Counted from the first letter of the stretch, positions 34,846 to 44,033 are shown. The stretch is 64,000 nt of DNA from Chitinophaga ginsengisoli (GCF_003014595.1 NZ_PYGK01000012.1:178649-242648), one strand, 5' to 3'. Numbers and translations are program-made. Notes: generated from the sequence alone by a model not told the origin.

Positions 34846-37800
34846 TTACAAGGTGATATTTAATCCGAAGAGCAATGTTTTAGCGGCAGGATAACTGGCA
34901 TAGTCAAATCCCTGGCTGCGGCTATCCTGTCCGAAGCGGTTCACTTCCGGATCGTACCCGCTGTACTTTGTCCAGGTGATGAGGTTCTGTGCCGTCAGGT
35001 AAAGGCGTACGGAATGGATCTTTGCTGCCTTCAGCCAGGCATCGGGCAGGTTATAACCCAGCTGCACGTTCTTCAGCCGCAGGTAAGAACCATCTTCTAT
35101 CTGCCGGGTGGAGATGCGGTTAGCCGGCCTGGTCGTAGCTGCACGGGGAATATCAGTATTGGTATGCGTAGGCGTCCACCTGTCCAGCATATCCCTGTCC
35201 TGGTTCGTAGTACCATTCAGGTATTCCAGTTCAAAACGGTTGGCGTTCAGGATCTTGTTGCCATATACGCCCTGCAGGAAAATGGTGAGGTCAATGCCTT
35301 TGTAAGAGAAGGTATTGCTGATACCACCGCTGAATTTCGGTTGTGCACTACCGATGATTGTCCTGTCCTTATCATCGATCTTTTTGTCGCCGTTAAGGTC
35401 CATATATTTTCTATCCCCCACCTTCTTTGCACTGGCGTCTGCCAGTCCGGCCAGTTCTGCTTCTGACTGGTACAGGCCATTGGTCACATAACCGTAGAAG
35501 GTACCCAGGGGCTCTCCTACACGGATGATACCGGAGTTCACGTTCTGTGCGATATTGGCTACCTGGCCGGCGAAGATCTGTGGTGTCTTTCCTATGTTCA
35601 GTACCTTATTACGATTGGCTACATAGTTGACATCTGTCGTCCATCTGAAAGCACCGTCTATATTGACAGTAGACAGGCTCAGCTCAATGCCCTTGTTCTG
35701 GACCTTGCCGAGGTTTCTGATAGCACTGGAATAACCGGAAGAACCAGGGATCGTTACATTCAGCAGCAGGTCGCTTGTCTTTTTCAGATAGGCATCTGCC
35801 GTGATCATGATACGGTTGTTGAACAAGCCGAGATCAACTCCCGCATCGCCCTGTGCCGTTTTCTCCCATGACAGGTCAGGATTGGCAATTTGACTGGGAC
35901 CGAGGCCGGTAGAGATATTGTTGCCCAGTACATAATTCTGTGTGCCCAGTAAAGCGTACGCAGGATAATTACCAATACCATCCTGGTTACCGGTGGTACC
36001 ATAGGTCACACGCAGTTTCAGGTCGCTGATCATCTTGTTATTTTGCAGGAAAGGCTCTTCCGATGCTTTCCATGCCACTGCACCGGAAGGGAAGTAACCA
36101 AAACGGTTATTAGCCCCAAAACGGGAAGATCCATCAGCACGGAAAGAAGCCGTCAGCAGGTATTTATTACGATAACCATAATTGATCCTTCCCAGGTAAG
36201 ACACCAGTCCCCAGCCACCAATACCTGAACCCGGGGTAGTAGCCACAGCGCCTGTTCCCAGATTGCCGGTACCAAGAATATCATTCACGAAACTCCTGGA
36301 AGAGGCATAATCATTCTCCGTATGATTTTCCTGTTGTGTGTATCCGATCAGTGCTGAAAAACTATGCACCTTGTTGAAAGTACGGGTGTAGGTAAGCAGG
36401 TTTTCATTCAGCCAGGTAACAGACTGCTCGTTGTAAATAGATCCTACACCTCCTTGTGCGAGGCCGCTGGCCACACTTCTGGGCAGATAGCTGTCCTGTT
36501 TCTGCAAGATACCGTCTACACCGAACAGCACTTTTAATGTCAGTCCTTCGATGATCTGGTATTCACCGAAAATGTTCCCGAAAAAGCGGTAGGCAGTGTT
36601 CTTGTTCTTACTATCTAATGCCAGGGCTACCGGATTATCTGCAGTAAAGTTCAGCGCAGGGTCCGTCATCAGGTAAGAGCCATCCGCATTATGCACCTTC
36701 AGCAAGGGAGGGAACTGTAATGCCGCCATGGTAACTAATCCGGCGCTACCCAGAGCGCCATCAGTGCGCGACTGATTAGTAGCAGTACGATTGATGGTAA
36801 GGCTATTACCTACTTTGATCTTATTGCTGATCTTCCTGTCCAGGTTCACACGGAAAGAGTATCGGTTGAAATCAGAATTCTCCACGATGCCTTTCTGTGT
36901 AAAATAACCAGCAGATACAGCATACTGTGTTTTCTCATCGCCACCGCTCATAGACAGCTGGTAATTGGCAATAGGCGCCGTGCGGAAGATCTCATCCTGC
37001 CAGTCAGTACCTGCGCCAAAAGCTTCCACCTGTTGTGGTGTATAAACAGCCGGCAAACCGTCGTTGGTATTGGCTTCATTGACAAAAGCAGCATATTCTT
37101 TTGCGTTCAGCACGGGGTACTTGCGACGCACATTTTGTGTACCATAGTACGTATCAAAACTGATGACCGTTTTGCCTGCCTTGCCCCGTTTGGTAGTGAT
37201 GATCACTACACCGTTGGAACCACGGGAACCATATATAGCGGTGGAGGAAGCGTCTTTCAGGATGGTCATCGACTCAATATCTCCCGGGTTCAGGGTACTG
37301 AGCACATTGAAGCTGGAACCACTTTCAGCACCTCCATTCTTGAAGGGCACGCCGTCTATTACGTATAGTGGTTCATTATCGCCCTGGATAGAGTTACCAC
37401 CACGGATACGGATAGTGGTAGAACCACCGGGCGAACCGGAGTTCTGCGTTACCTGTACACCCGCCACACGTCCTTGTATGGCCTGGTCCAGTGAGGTTAC
37501 CGCTACTTTTTTGATCTCTCCTACCGGCACAGTAGCCACAGCACCGGTCAGGTCGCTCTTCTTTACCTGTCCGTATCCTACCACTACTACTTCACTCAAT
37601 GCTTCAGTGCCACTTTCCAATGTTACTGTCAGCGGCCCTGTAACACCTGCCACCGGTACTTCTCTTGCTTTCAGTCCGAGGGCAGAGATAAGCAGCACCG
37701 TATTGTCCGGAACATTTCGCAAGGTAAATACGCCATTCTCATTGGCCGTCGTACCACGTTTGCTCCCTTTGATCAGTATAGTCGCGCCGGGCTGTGGTTC

Positions 37801-38181
37801 TCCTTTGCTGTTCACGACCTTACCCTGTATACTGGTATCGGCGGGAGGAGATGCTTCTTCATTAATAGTTGGGGACCGAAGGTTTTTCTTTCTGCTGATG
37901 ACAATGGTATTACCCTGTATCACATACTGCAGCTGTTGCCCTTTCAGCACAGCGTCCAGCGCAGCTTCCAGGGAGGTTTTGTTAAATGAAACAGTGACCG
38001 GCCTGACATCAGCAATGTCTTCATTACGGTAAAAAAATACATATCCTGTTTGTTCTTTAATCACGGAAAAGATCTTTTTCAGCGGAACATCTTTCCCTGC
38101 ATAGGTGATCTGCGTGGATGTGTCGGCGGCATTCACTTTCAGACATAGCAATGCCAGTAGAAGTAGTAAGGTCTGCTTCAT
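34846..38181 (-). CDS. SusC/RagA-family TonB receptor with STN signalling domain
   Basis: This 1,111-residue transporter has a signal peptide (LLLLLALLCLKVNA). A secretin/TonB short N-terminal (STN) domain (about 22-97, YAGKDVPLKKIFSVIKEQTG) is followed by a carboxypeptidase-like domain (about 115-200, QGKVVNSKGEPQPGATILIK). The SusC-type plug has IRIRGGNSIQGDNEPLYVIDGVP and SMTILKDASSTAIYGSRGSNG. The long barrel ends LLFGLNITL. An STN domain is what transducing receptors use to signal through a FecR anti-sigma factor, and FecR and sigma genes lie directly upstream, so ligand binding should switch on this locus. Confidence 0.97.
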   Translation of the reverse strand: MKQTLLLLLALLCLKVNAADTSTQITYAGKDVPLKKIFSVIKEQTGYVFFYRNEDIADVRPVTVSFNKTSLEAALDAVLKGQQLQYVIQGNTIVISRKKNLRSPTINEEASPPADTSIQGKVVNSKGEPQPGATILIKGSKRGTTANENGVFTLRNVPDNTVLLISALGLKAREVPVAGVTGPLTVTLESGTEALSEVVVVGYGQVKKSDLTGAVATVPVGEIKKVAVTSLDQAIQGRVAGVQVTQNSGSPGGSTTIRIRGGNSIQGDNEPLYVIDGVPFKNGGAESGSSFNVLSTLNPGDIESMTILKDASSTAIYGSRGSNGVVIITTKRGKAGKTVISFDTYYGTQNVRRKYPVLNAKEYAAFVNEANTNDGLPAVYTPQQVEAFGAGTDWQDEIFRTAPIANYQLSMSGGDEKTQYAVSAGYFTQKGIVENSDFNRYSFRVNLDRKISNKIKVGNSLTINRTATNQSRTDGALGSAGLVTMAALQFPPLLKVHNADGSYLMTDPALNFTADNPVALALDSKNKNTAYRFFGNIFGEYQIIEGLTLKVLFGVDGILQKQDSYLPRSVASGLAQGGVGSIYNEQSVTWLNENLLTYTRTFNKVHSFSALIGYTQQENHTENDYASSRSFVNDILGTGNLGTGAVATTPGSGIGGWGLVSYLGRINYGYRNKYLLTASFRADGSSRFGANNRFGYFPSGAVAWKASEEPFLQNNKMISDLKLRVTYGTTGNQDGIGNYPAYALLGTQNYVLGNNISTGLGPSQIANPDLSWEKTAQGDAGVDLGLFNNRIMITADAYLKKTSDLLLNVTIPGSSGYSSAIRNLGKVQNKGIELSLSTVNIDGAFRWTTDVNYVANRNKVLNIGKTPQIFAGQVANIAQNVNSGIIRVGEPLGTFYGYVTNGLYQSEAELAGLADASAKKVGDRKYMDLNGDKKIDDKDRTIIGSAQPKFSGGISNTFSYKGIDLTIFLQGVYGNKILNANRFELEYLNGTTNQDRDMLDRWTPTHTNTDIPRAATTRPANRISTRQIEDGSYLRLKNVQLGYNLPDAWLKAAKIHSVRLYLTAQNLITWTKYSGYDPEVNRFGQDSRSQGFDYASYPAAKTLLFGLNITL

Positions 38182-38228
38182 AACATGGAAGTTTTTATAT
38201 AACGGGACTATAAAAGAATGCTAATTAC

Positions 38229-39392
38229 TCAGGGCAGTATAACAATGTGTCTGCCTTCTTCTATTTTAAAATTTACGTTAGTCTGTTCCAATATTTTTAA
38301 TGCTTCAGCGAGTGTCAGCCCCCTTCCCATTTCGCCGGAAAACGTGCCTTTCGGTACGCCTGCGGGATAAGATACCGTTACGTCATACCAGCGTTCCAGC
38401 TGTCGCATGACGGCGGAAATATCGGCGTCTTTGAAGGAGAAATAACCGTTCTTCCAGGCAATGACCTCGTCGGTATTTACTGCATTCACTCCAATATCGG
38501 CATTGGCGTTCACAACGGCCTGCTGTCCTGGTCGTAATAGCCGGCTTTCTTTTCCTGACGCTACTTTCACTGCGCCACTGATCAATGTGGTATGGGTGTT
38601 CTTTTCATCTTTATAGGCCATGATATCGAAGCTGGTACCCAGCACCTGTACTTCGAATTCTCCTGCTTTTACTTTAAATGGTTGATGCGCATCTTTCACG
38701 GTTTCAAAATAGGCTTCCCCTTCCAGCTCTACCAAACGTTCACTACCTGTAAATGCTACCGGGTATTTCAGGCGGGAAGCGGCGTTCAGCCATACTTTCG
38801 TACCATCTGGCAGTACCACCTGGTATTGCCCTCCTTTGGGCGTAGCCAGTATATTGTAACTCGGCTTTACTGTGGCAGGTTGACCACTATACGATAGTTG
38901 TCCGTTGTTACGCTGTACGATGGTATTGCCCTGTCTGATGGTCTGGTGACCGGTGCTGTCCAGCGCTACTGTCGTGCCGTCTTCCAGGATCAAGGTAGCC
39001 TTGTTACTGCCCGGCAGGATCACAGCTGGCGTAGTTGGTGCTGTTTGTGCCAGTTGCGGCGTGGGCGCTTTATGCGACCAGTAGACGTACCCACCAATAC
39101 CAGCAGCCAATACAACGGCGGCAGCCACCCGCCAGTAAGGGAAGCGGAAGCGCACTATTTTGCCAGTGGTAACAGGCGTCCTGTCTACATCCAGTACACG
39201 CGATAATACCGGTTCGAGGCGCTCATCAAAAGCGGCCTGCTCTTCCACTTCGGTCATGTGACTGACGATCGTGACGAAGGTCTCCCTGTTGGCCGGATCT
39301 TTCAGAAAATCGTCCAGTTCAGCCTTTTCAGCTGCAGAGAGGTTTCCTTCCAGAAAACCGTTGATGAGATAGTGAATACGTTGTTGGTCCAT
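38229..39392 (-). CDS. FecR-family anti-sigma factor
   Basis: This 387-residue inner-membrane protein has a cytoplasmic N-terminal part (INGFLEGNLSAAEKAELDDFL) that holds the sigma factor. One membrane helix (about 88-106, VAAAVVLAAGIGGYVYW) precedes the periplasmic FecR domain (NILATPKGGQYQVVLPDGTKVWLNAASRLKYP, WKNGYFSFKDADISAVMRQL). The DUF4974-type C-terminal domain (about 320-387) should contact the STN domain of the SusC receptor. It lies between the sigma gene and the SusC gene, the usual order. Confidence 0.95.
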   Translation of the reverse strand: MDQQRIHYLINGFLEGNLSAAEKAELDDFLKDPANRETFVTIVSHMTEVEEQAAFDERLEPVLSRVLDVDRTPVTTGKIVRFRFPYWRVAAAVVLAAGIGGYVYWSHKAPTPQLAQTAPTTPAVILPGSNKATLILEDGTTVALDSTGHQTIRQGNTIVQRNNGQLSYSGQPATVKPSYNILATPKGGQYQVVLPDGTKVWLNAASRLKYPVAFTGSERLVELEGEAYFETVKDAHQPFKVKAGEFEVQVLGTSFDIMAYKDEKNTHTTLISGAVKVASGKESRLLRPGQQAVVNANADIGVNAVNTDEVIAWKNGYFSFKDADISAVMRQLERWYDVTVSYPAGVPKGTFSGEMGRGLTLAEALKILEQTNVNFKIEEGRHIVILP

Positions 39393-39490
39393 TTGTCTGG
39401 CGGAGTACCTGGTGTGTCGCCAAAGTATCTTCCATATATAAGACTACGGGAAAAGTGTGGGTGTACCTATCGGGGAGAAAAAAAATTTAA

Positions 39491-40057
39491 CTACAGCTTG
39501 CCAGCCTGTTGTAACTGTTCCCTGATAAACTGCAGGGCAGCGCTGATGGTATTCCTGACATAACTGGGGGAAAGCTGGAGGGTATTAGCTATTTCGGTGG
39601 CATTGAGCCCTTCCTGGCGACTCAGTTCATAGATCTGCCGGCGTTGGGTGGGCAGGGCGTTTACAGCGGCGGCAACGATGCGCTGGGTTTCACGGTAAGA
39701 GAGTTCGGCTTCTGTTTGATTGACAGTAGTCTGGCCTGCGTTCCTGATATCTGCCAGTCTTTGTTGCAGGAGTGCCTGACGGTTCAGCCAGGTAAAACAT
39801 TCGTTCAGGGCCATTTTTTTCAGGTAGGCTTTCAGCTGCTCAATGGCAGGCAGTTTATCGCGGTGCAGCCATAACTTGATAAAGAACTCCTGTAGTACTT
39901 CATGAACAGCATCCTCCTGTTTTACGACCTTTCTGACTACATTACCTATCCCCGGGGAAATAGCCTTAAAGAACTGTGCGAACGCACGCTCATCGCCATC
40001 AGCAATACGGGTCAGCATAGCTTTCTCTGTATATAGATCATCATGCATTTCAGGCAA
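39491..40057 (-). CDS. ECF RNA polymerase sigma factor
   Basis: This 188-residue sigma-70 protein has region 2 (DERAFAQFFKAISPGIGNVV, VLQEFFIKLWLHRDKLP) and region 4 (LPTQRRQIYELSRQEGLNATEIANTLQLSPSYVRNTI). It has neither region 1 nor region 3. Bacteroidota sigma genes of this type are set next to FecR and SusC genes and direct their transcription. The first ATG is used; a second Met four codons on is also possible. Confidence 0.94.
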   Translation of the reverse strand: MPEMHDDLYTEKAMLTRIADGDERAFAQFFKAISPGIGNVVRKVVKQEDAVHEVLQEFFIKLWLHRDKLPAIEQLKAYLKKMALNECFTWLNRQALLQQRLADIRNAGQTTVNQTEAELSYRETQRIVAAAVNALPTQRRQIYELSRQEGLNATEIANTLQLSPSYVRNTISAALQFIREQLQQAGKL

Positions 40058-40071
40058 CGGGAATGCTATTA

Positions 40072-40123
40072 AAAACGCCTTCCGGGCAGTGGGATGCCAG
40101 AGACATCCTACACGCCGGAAGGC
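40072..40123 (-). terminator. Terminator after the rhodanese gene
   Basis: GCCTTCCGG (40077-40085) pairs with 40115-40123. An inner stem (40089-40096 with its near-complement at about 40103-40110) continues the structure. On the minus strand TTTTT follows. It separates the rhodanese gene from the sigma-factor gene. Confidence 0.75.
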
Positions 40124-40150
40124 ATTTATTAAAGAATGATATATTGGTAA

Positions 40151-40459
40151 TTACTTGCCAACCTGATCCTGCCAGGCCAGCATACCGCCGGTCAGGTTCT
40201 TTACGTTCTGGAAACCCATTGTTTCCAGGATCATGGCTGCCTGTCCGCTACGGCCACCGCTGCGGCAGTACACGATCACTTCCTGGTCTTTCAGGTCTTC
40301 CAGCTCATCTACCTGCATCGCACGGATATCTCCCAGTGGCACCAGGATACCTCCGATATTGAATTCCGCATGCTCATGCGGCTCCCGTACATCTACGATG
40401 TTCAGGTCTTCCCCATTGTCCATGCGCTTTTTCAGTTCTATTGGGCTTATATTTTCCAT
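40151..40459 (-). CDS. Single-domain rhodanese-like protein
   Basis: This 102-residue cytoplasmic protein is one rhodanese domain. It shows the N-terminal strand NIVDVREPHEHAEFNIGG and the active-site loop YCRSGGRSGQAA with Cys65. The six-residue loop is the sulfur-transfer type. It ends with NLTGGMLAWQ. It follows the PASTA gene after 67 bp on the same strand. Similar small rhodaneses are common in Bacteroidota, and the acceptor of the sulfur is unknown. Confidence 0.94.
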   Translation of the reverse strand: MENISPIELKKRMDNGEDLNIVDVREPHEHAEFNIGGILVPLGDIRAMQVDELEDLKDQEVIVYCRSGGRSGQAAMILETMGFQNVKNLTGGMLAWQDQVGK

Positions 40460-40526
40460 GACTGTTAATTTACATTGTTTGTGAAATCTATGGCAATATT
40501 ACAGCATTGCCTGATTTTGGCGATGA

Positions 40527-41354
40527 TTATTCTGGTTGCTCGGGTTCCGCTGGCGGCGCAGGTGTACCACCACTATCCTTTGTTGGACGGTTACCTGACA
40601 GCCAGAGATCAATCGTTTCTCCTGCTCTCACCATGTTCAGCTCATTCAGGCTGTTACGGCGCGGAGGTGTTTGTTTAACCACAAAGGCATTGGCGGTATC
40701 AGTCACAGAGGGATCAATCAGCACGGTGCCCAGCCCCAGGTTGCTTGCGCTCAGCGTTTCCTTTGCTTCCAGGAATGTGAGCCCTATCAGGTCTGGTGCA
40801 GGGTTTTCGGTGTTACCGGTACCACTGCTCAGTACCAGGGTGATGTTACTACCTTCAGGAATTTCCCTTCCTGGTTTCACTACTTTACCGTTCAGCAACT
40901 GCTGTAATACGGTATTAGTCGCAAAATCCGGTTTATAGATGGTATCTCCTACGTTCAGCCTGAGACTGTGCAGGGTCATTTCCGCACTGCGGAAGGTCAG
41001 CCCGTTGAGGTCCGGCATTTGTACCATAGGAGGTATTACTTTATTGATAGTCAGGTAGATGGTACGTCCTACCTTCACGATGGAGCCTTTGGCGGGTGTT
41101 TGTTCCCATACGGCCAGGCCAGGCAGGCTGTCTACGTAGATCGAGTCCCTTACGTCCACGCTGAACCCTTCTTTTTCCAGGATCATGGTGGCTTCCTGTA
41201 TATTTTTCTTATATACGTCGGGAACAGTCAGGGTGTCCCCATGTTTGGTGATAATGCCCAGTAATGAAAAGAAAAGCAGCCCCAGAACGGCCAGAATTCC
41301 TACAACAACCAGCAGGTTAAAGCCGAAAGAGCGGTTCGTTATTTTATTGAACAC
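40527..41354 (-). CDS. Membrane-anchored PASTA-domain protein
   Basis: The 275-residue protein has a short cytoplasmic start, one membrane helix (about 14-36, LLVVVGILAVLGLLFFSLLG) and three PASTA repeats: TLTVPDVYKKNIQEATMILEKEGF, QMPDLNGLTFRSAEMTLHSL and APDLIGLTFLEAKETLSASNLGL. The tail is rich in Pro, Glu and Ala. PASTA domains bind peptidoglycan. In Gram-positives they sit on Ser/Thr kinases, but here no kinase domain is attached or nearby. It follows the D-Ala-D-Ala ligase gene after 37 bp, which agrees with a cell-wall role. Confidence 0.92.
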   Translation of the reverse strand: MFNKITNRSFGFNLLVVVGILAVLGLLFFSLLGIITKHGDTLTVPDVYKKNIQEATMILEKEGFSVDVRDSIYVDSLPGLAVWEQTPAKGSIVKVGRTIYLTINKVIPPMVQMPDLNGLTFRSAEMTLHSLRLNVGDTIYKPDFATNTVLQQLLNGKVVKPGREIPEGSNITLVLSSGTGNTENPAPDLIGLTFLEAKETLSASNLGLGTVLIDPSVTDTANAFVVKQTPPRRNSLNELNMVRAGETIDLWLSGNRPTKDSGGTPAPPAEPEQPE

Positions 41355-41391
41355 AGATTATATTTTAACGTTAAGATGAACTCGGATCTGT

Positions 41392-42381
41392 TTACTTCCT
41401 CAGGCATTCTTCAATTAATGTGCCGTAAAACTCCTGCAGGGTTTTACCCGCAGCCCTTACCTGCTGAGGTACAAGACTATTTTCTGATTGTCCCGGCATG
41501 GTGTTCACTTCCAGGAAGAACAGGCGGTTGTTCGCTTCTTCCCAGATGAAATCCATCCTTACTATCCCCCTGCAATTCAGTTTGTCATACAGTTTCCTGG
41601 CGGTTGCCTGTATCAGGTTGGTCACTTCTGAAGGCGCCTCTGCCGGGGTCACTTCCCGGGTAACGCCTGGGGTATATTTCGCTTCGTAATCAAAGAATTC
41701 CTTACTGCTGATGATCTCAGTTACCGGCAGTACGGTGAATTGTCCATTCGCTTTATATAAACCGCAGGTGATCTCCCTGCCTTTGATGAATTCTTCTATC
41801 AGGATCTGTGCATCCTCCTTAAAGGCTTTTTCAATGGCTGGCATCAGCTCTTCGGCGGTATTCACTTTAGACATACCGATGCTGCTGCCCCCTTCTGCCG
41901 GTTTTACGAACACCGGCAATTTCAGTTCCCGGAGGATATCTTTGGTATCAAAAGGCTGATCACGGAAGATATGCACTGATTTTGATACGTTTACGATACC
42001 AAAAGACGATACTACCTTGTTACAGTAGCTCTTGTTGAAGGTGAGCGCAGAGGTGACCATTCCGCAGCTGGTAAAAGGAATACCCAGCATTTCAAAATAG
42101 CCCTGTAAGCGACCGTCTTCACCTGGCGTACCGTGTATACCGATAAAAACTGCGTCGAAGTTTATCTTATTACCATTGATTGTCAATGAAAAATCGTTCC
42201 TGTCTACTGCAATTGACTGGCCTTCAGCACCAATATAATTCCAACCATCACGGGTAACAGAGATCTTATAGACGTTATACTTGCTGCTGTCAATGTTTTT
42301 TTCAATCACTGCGGCACTCTGTACGGAAATCACATACTCACCAGAGTACCCGCCGGCAACCAGGGCGATGTTCTTTTTCAT
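41392..42381 (-). CDS. ddl: D-alanine--D-alanine ligase
   Basis: The enzyme joins two D-alanines with ATP for peptidoglycan precursors. The ATP-grasp fold shows the N-terminal GGYSGEYVISVQSA, the glycine loop PVFVKPAEGGSSIGMSKV, and the omega-loop FFDYEAKYTPG, in which the Lys-Tyr pair typical of D-Ala (not D-lactate) ligases is kept. The metal-binding FLEVNTMPGQSENSLVP is also present. In the last motif GQSENS replaces the more common GxTxxS. Length (329) is normal. It is probably cotranscribed with the PASTA and rhodanese genes. Confidence 0.95.
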   Translation of the reverse strand: MKKNIALVAGGYSGEYVISVQSAAVIEKNIDSSKYNVYKISVTRDGWNYIGAEGQSIAVDRNDFSLTINGNKINFDAVFIGIHGTPGEDGRLQGYFEMLGIPFTSCGMVTSALTFNKSYCNKVVSSFGIVNVSKSVHIFRDQPFDTKDILRELKLPVFVKPAEGGSSIGMSKVNTAEELMPAIEKAFKEDAQILIEEFIKGREITCGLYKANGQFTVLPVTEIISSKEFFDYEAKYTPGVTREVTPAEAPSEVTNLIQATARKLYDKLNCRGIVRMDFIWEEANNRLFFLEVNTMPGQSENSLVPQQVRAAGKTLQEFYGTLIEECLRK

Positions 42382-42452
42382 ATATAATTTAATAATAAGC
42401 GGATAAAGTTAATAGAAAATTAGTGGATGTAGATTTTTTTTACTGTAAAAGA

Positions 42453-42486
42453 AAAGGGAAGAAAAGTTTACGCCTTTCTTCCCTTT
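42453..42486 (-). terminator. Terminator after the ferredoxin gene
   Basis: AAAGGGAAGAAAAG (42453-42466) pairs with CTTTCTTCCCTTT (42474-42486), with one bulged A. On the minus strand the descending arm is T-rich (CTTTTCTTCCCTTTTC), as expected for termination. Confidence 0.65.
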
Positions 42487-42561
42487 CTGCTCCGGTATGC
42501 GTTCCGATGATATTCGGCGACCAGTTACCGGGTAGTTCCTTATGCTTCCTATATAGTAATA

Positions 42562-42909
42562 TTAGATGTGCAATTTTTCTTTCTTAGCGAGCAATTCGTC
42601 TACTGTTTCCTGGTACATTTCATCAGGAACGCAGCAATCAACCGGACAAACTGCCGCACACTGAGGCTCTTCATGGAAGCCCTGGCATTCTGTACACTTG
42701 TTAGGGACGATATAATAAGTGTCTACACTAATTGGCGCATTACGCTGATCAGCATCCATGGTTGCTCCATCCATCAGTACGTATGGACCCTTAACGGTAG
42801 TACCATCTGCCATTGCCCATTCAACACCACCCTCATAAATAGCGTTGTTTGGACACTCAGGTTCACATGCACCACAATTAATACATTCGTCTGTTATCTT
42901 TATTGCCAT
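42562..42909 (-). CDS. 2[4Fe-4S] ferredoxin
   Basis: This 115-residue electron carrier has the cysteine sets CINCGACEPECP and CTECQGFHEEPQCAAVCPVDCC for two [4Fe-4S] clusters. The central insertion of about 40 residues and the extended spacing in the second set match the Alvin-type group of bacterial 2[4Fe-4S] ferredoxins. It is a single-gene unit, divergent from the acyl-CoA reductase gene, with overlapping promoters. Its redox partner is not evident. Confidence 0.95.
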   Translation of the reverse strand: MAIKITDECINCGACEPECPNNAIYEGGVEWAMADGTTVKGPYVLMDGATMDADQRNAPISVDTYYIVPNKCTECQGFHEEPQCAAVCPVDCCVPDEMYQETVDELLAKKEKLHI

Positions 42910-42920
42910 AGTATAAACTT

Positions 42921-42950
42921 TTTGTTTAAGTAGTAAGCCATTAATTTTGC
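42921..42950 (+). promoter_or_regulatory. Promoter of the acyl-CoA reductase gene
   Basis: TTTG at 42921-42924 and TAATTTTGC at 42942-42950 are 17 nt apart and match the Bacteroidota consensus. The start codon is 51 bp further on. Confidence 0.65.
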
Positions 42951-42953
42951 AGA

Positions 42954-42961
42954 CAAAAATA
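42954..42961 (-). promoter_or_regulatory. -7 element of the ferredoxin gene
   Basis: On the minus strand this reads TATTTTTG, an exact TAnnTTTG match, 44 bp from the ferredoxin start. It lies only 3 bp from the end of the plus-strand -7 box, so the two promoters probably compete. Confidence 0.6.
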
Positions 42962-43001
42962 GAATATCTAGGTTTAAAAAGTTAATTATTTATACAGATT
43001 C

Positions 43002-43994
43002 ATGAGCAGTTCAGCAAAAGTAACAGCCCTGGTACGTTTAGGACAATACCTGTCAGGCAATGATCCGGAACTTCAAATAGTGAAGGAGAGGGCCTTTCAG
43101 GCCAACGGATGGTTCACTCCCGAGTTTATAGATCTTTCTCTGCAAAACATTTGCCGTTATTACCTGGACGAATCCCTTTTAAACAAGTGGCTGGCTGGTT
43201 ATGCTGCTCCTGCGTCTTCCCCCCGTCAGGTAGGTATCGTGGCTGCGGGTAATATTCCGCTGGTAGGCTTCCATGACTGGCTCTGCGGCTTTCTCAGTGG
43301 TCATCAGGTACGCCTGAAGCTCTCTTCCAAAGATACGATACTTATGCAGCATGTCATTGACAAAGTCAAGGAATGGTACCCTGCTTATGCTGAGCAGACC
43401 CTGGTACAGGACATGCTGAAACATTGCGATGCTTATATCGCTACCGGCAGCAACAATTCTGCCCGTTATTTTGAATACTATTTTGCCAAATATCCACATG
43501 TCATCCGCAGGAACAGGACTTCCGTAGCCATACTCGATGGAACAGAAACAGCTGCCGAACTGGAGGCACTGGCAGATGACGTGATGCTTTACTTTGGGTT
43601 GGGTTGCAGGAATGTGACCAAGATCTTCGTTCCGGAAAACTATGATTTTGAGGCGCTGCTGAAAGCCCTCCGCAAATACTCCTATCTGGCAGACCATCAT
43701 AAGTATAAGAACAACTACGACTATAACCTGGCACTGGTGCTACTGAGTAATACAGCTTACATTGCAAACGACAATATCATTTTACAGGAATCTGCTGCTG
43801 CTTTTTCTCCTATCAGTGTCCTGCATTACGGCTACTATACCGATGCCACTGCACTTGGTGAAGAACTGAAGGGAAACAATGACTTGCAATGCATTGTTGG
43901 CCGTGGCTTCACGCCCTTTGGAATGGCACAGCAGCCCTCCCTGGCCGATTATGCGGATGGTGTAGATACCATGCAATTCCTGACAGGATTATAA
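43002..43994 (+). CDS. LuxC-type acyl-CoA reductase
   Basis: This 330-residue enzyme of the LuxC-like aldehyde dehydrogenase group reduces long-chain acyl-CoA or acyl-ACP to aldehyde. Supporting segments are ANGWFTPEFIDLSLQNICRYYL, VGIVAAGNIPLVGFHDWLCGFLSGH (nucleotide-binding strand), KLSSKDTILMQHV, IATGSNNSARYFEYYFAKYPHVIRRNRTSVAIL and LGCRNVTKIFVPENYDFE. The cysteine in GLGCRNVTK is the expected catalytic thiol. No luxD, luxE or luxAB gene is nearby, so a role in lipid metabolism is more likely than bioluminescence. Confidence 0.9.
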   Translation: MSSSAKVTALVRLGQYLSGNDPELQIVKERAFQANGWFTPEFIDLSLQNICRYYLDESLLNKWLAGYAAPASSPRQVGIVAAGNIPLVGFHDWLCGFLSGHQVRLKLSSKDTILMQHVIDKVKEWYPAYAEQTLVQDMLKHCDAYIATGSNNSARYFEYYFAKYPHVIRRNRTSVAILDGTETAAELEALADDVMLYFGLGCRNVTKIFVPENYDFEALLKALRKYSYLADHHKYKNNYDYNLALVLLSNTAYIANDNIILQESAAAFSPISVLHYGYYTDATALGEELKGNNDLQCIVGRGFTPFGMAQQPSLADYADGVDTMQFLTGL

Positions 43995-44015
43995 TAACTG
44001 CAACTATGTCTGTCC

Positions 44016-44033
44016 TGGGCATGCAAATGCCCA
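44016..44033 (+). terminator. Weak hairpin after the acyl-CoA reductase gene
   Basis: TGGGCAT pairs with ATGCCCA around GCAA, 22 bp after the stop codon. No T run follows, so termination here is doubtful. Confidence 0.3.
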
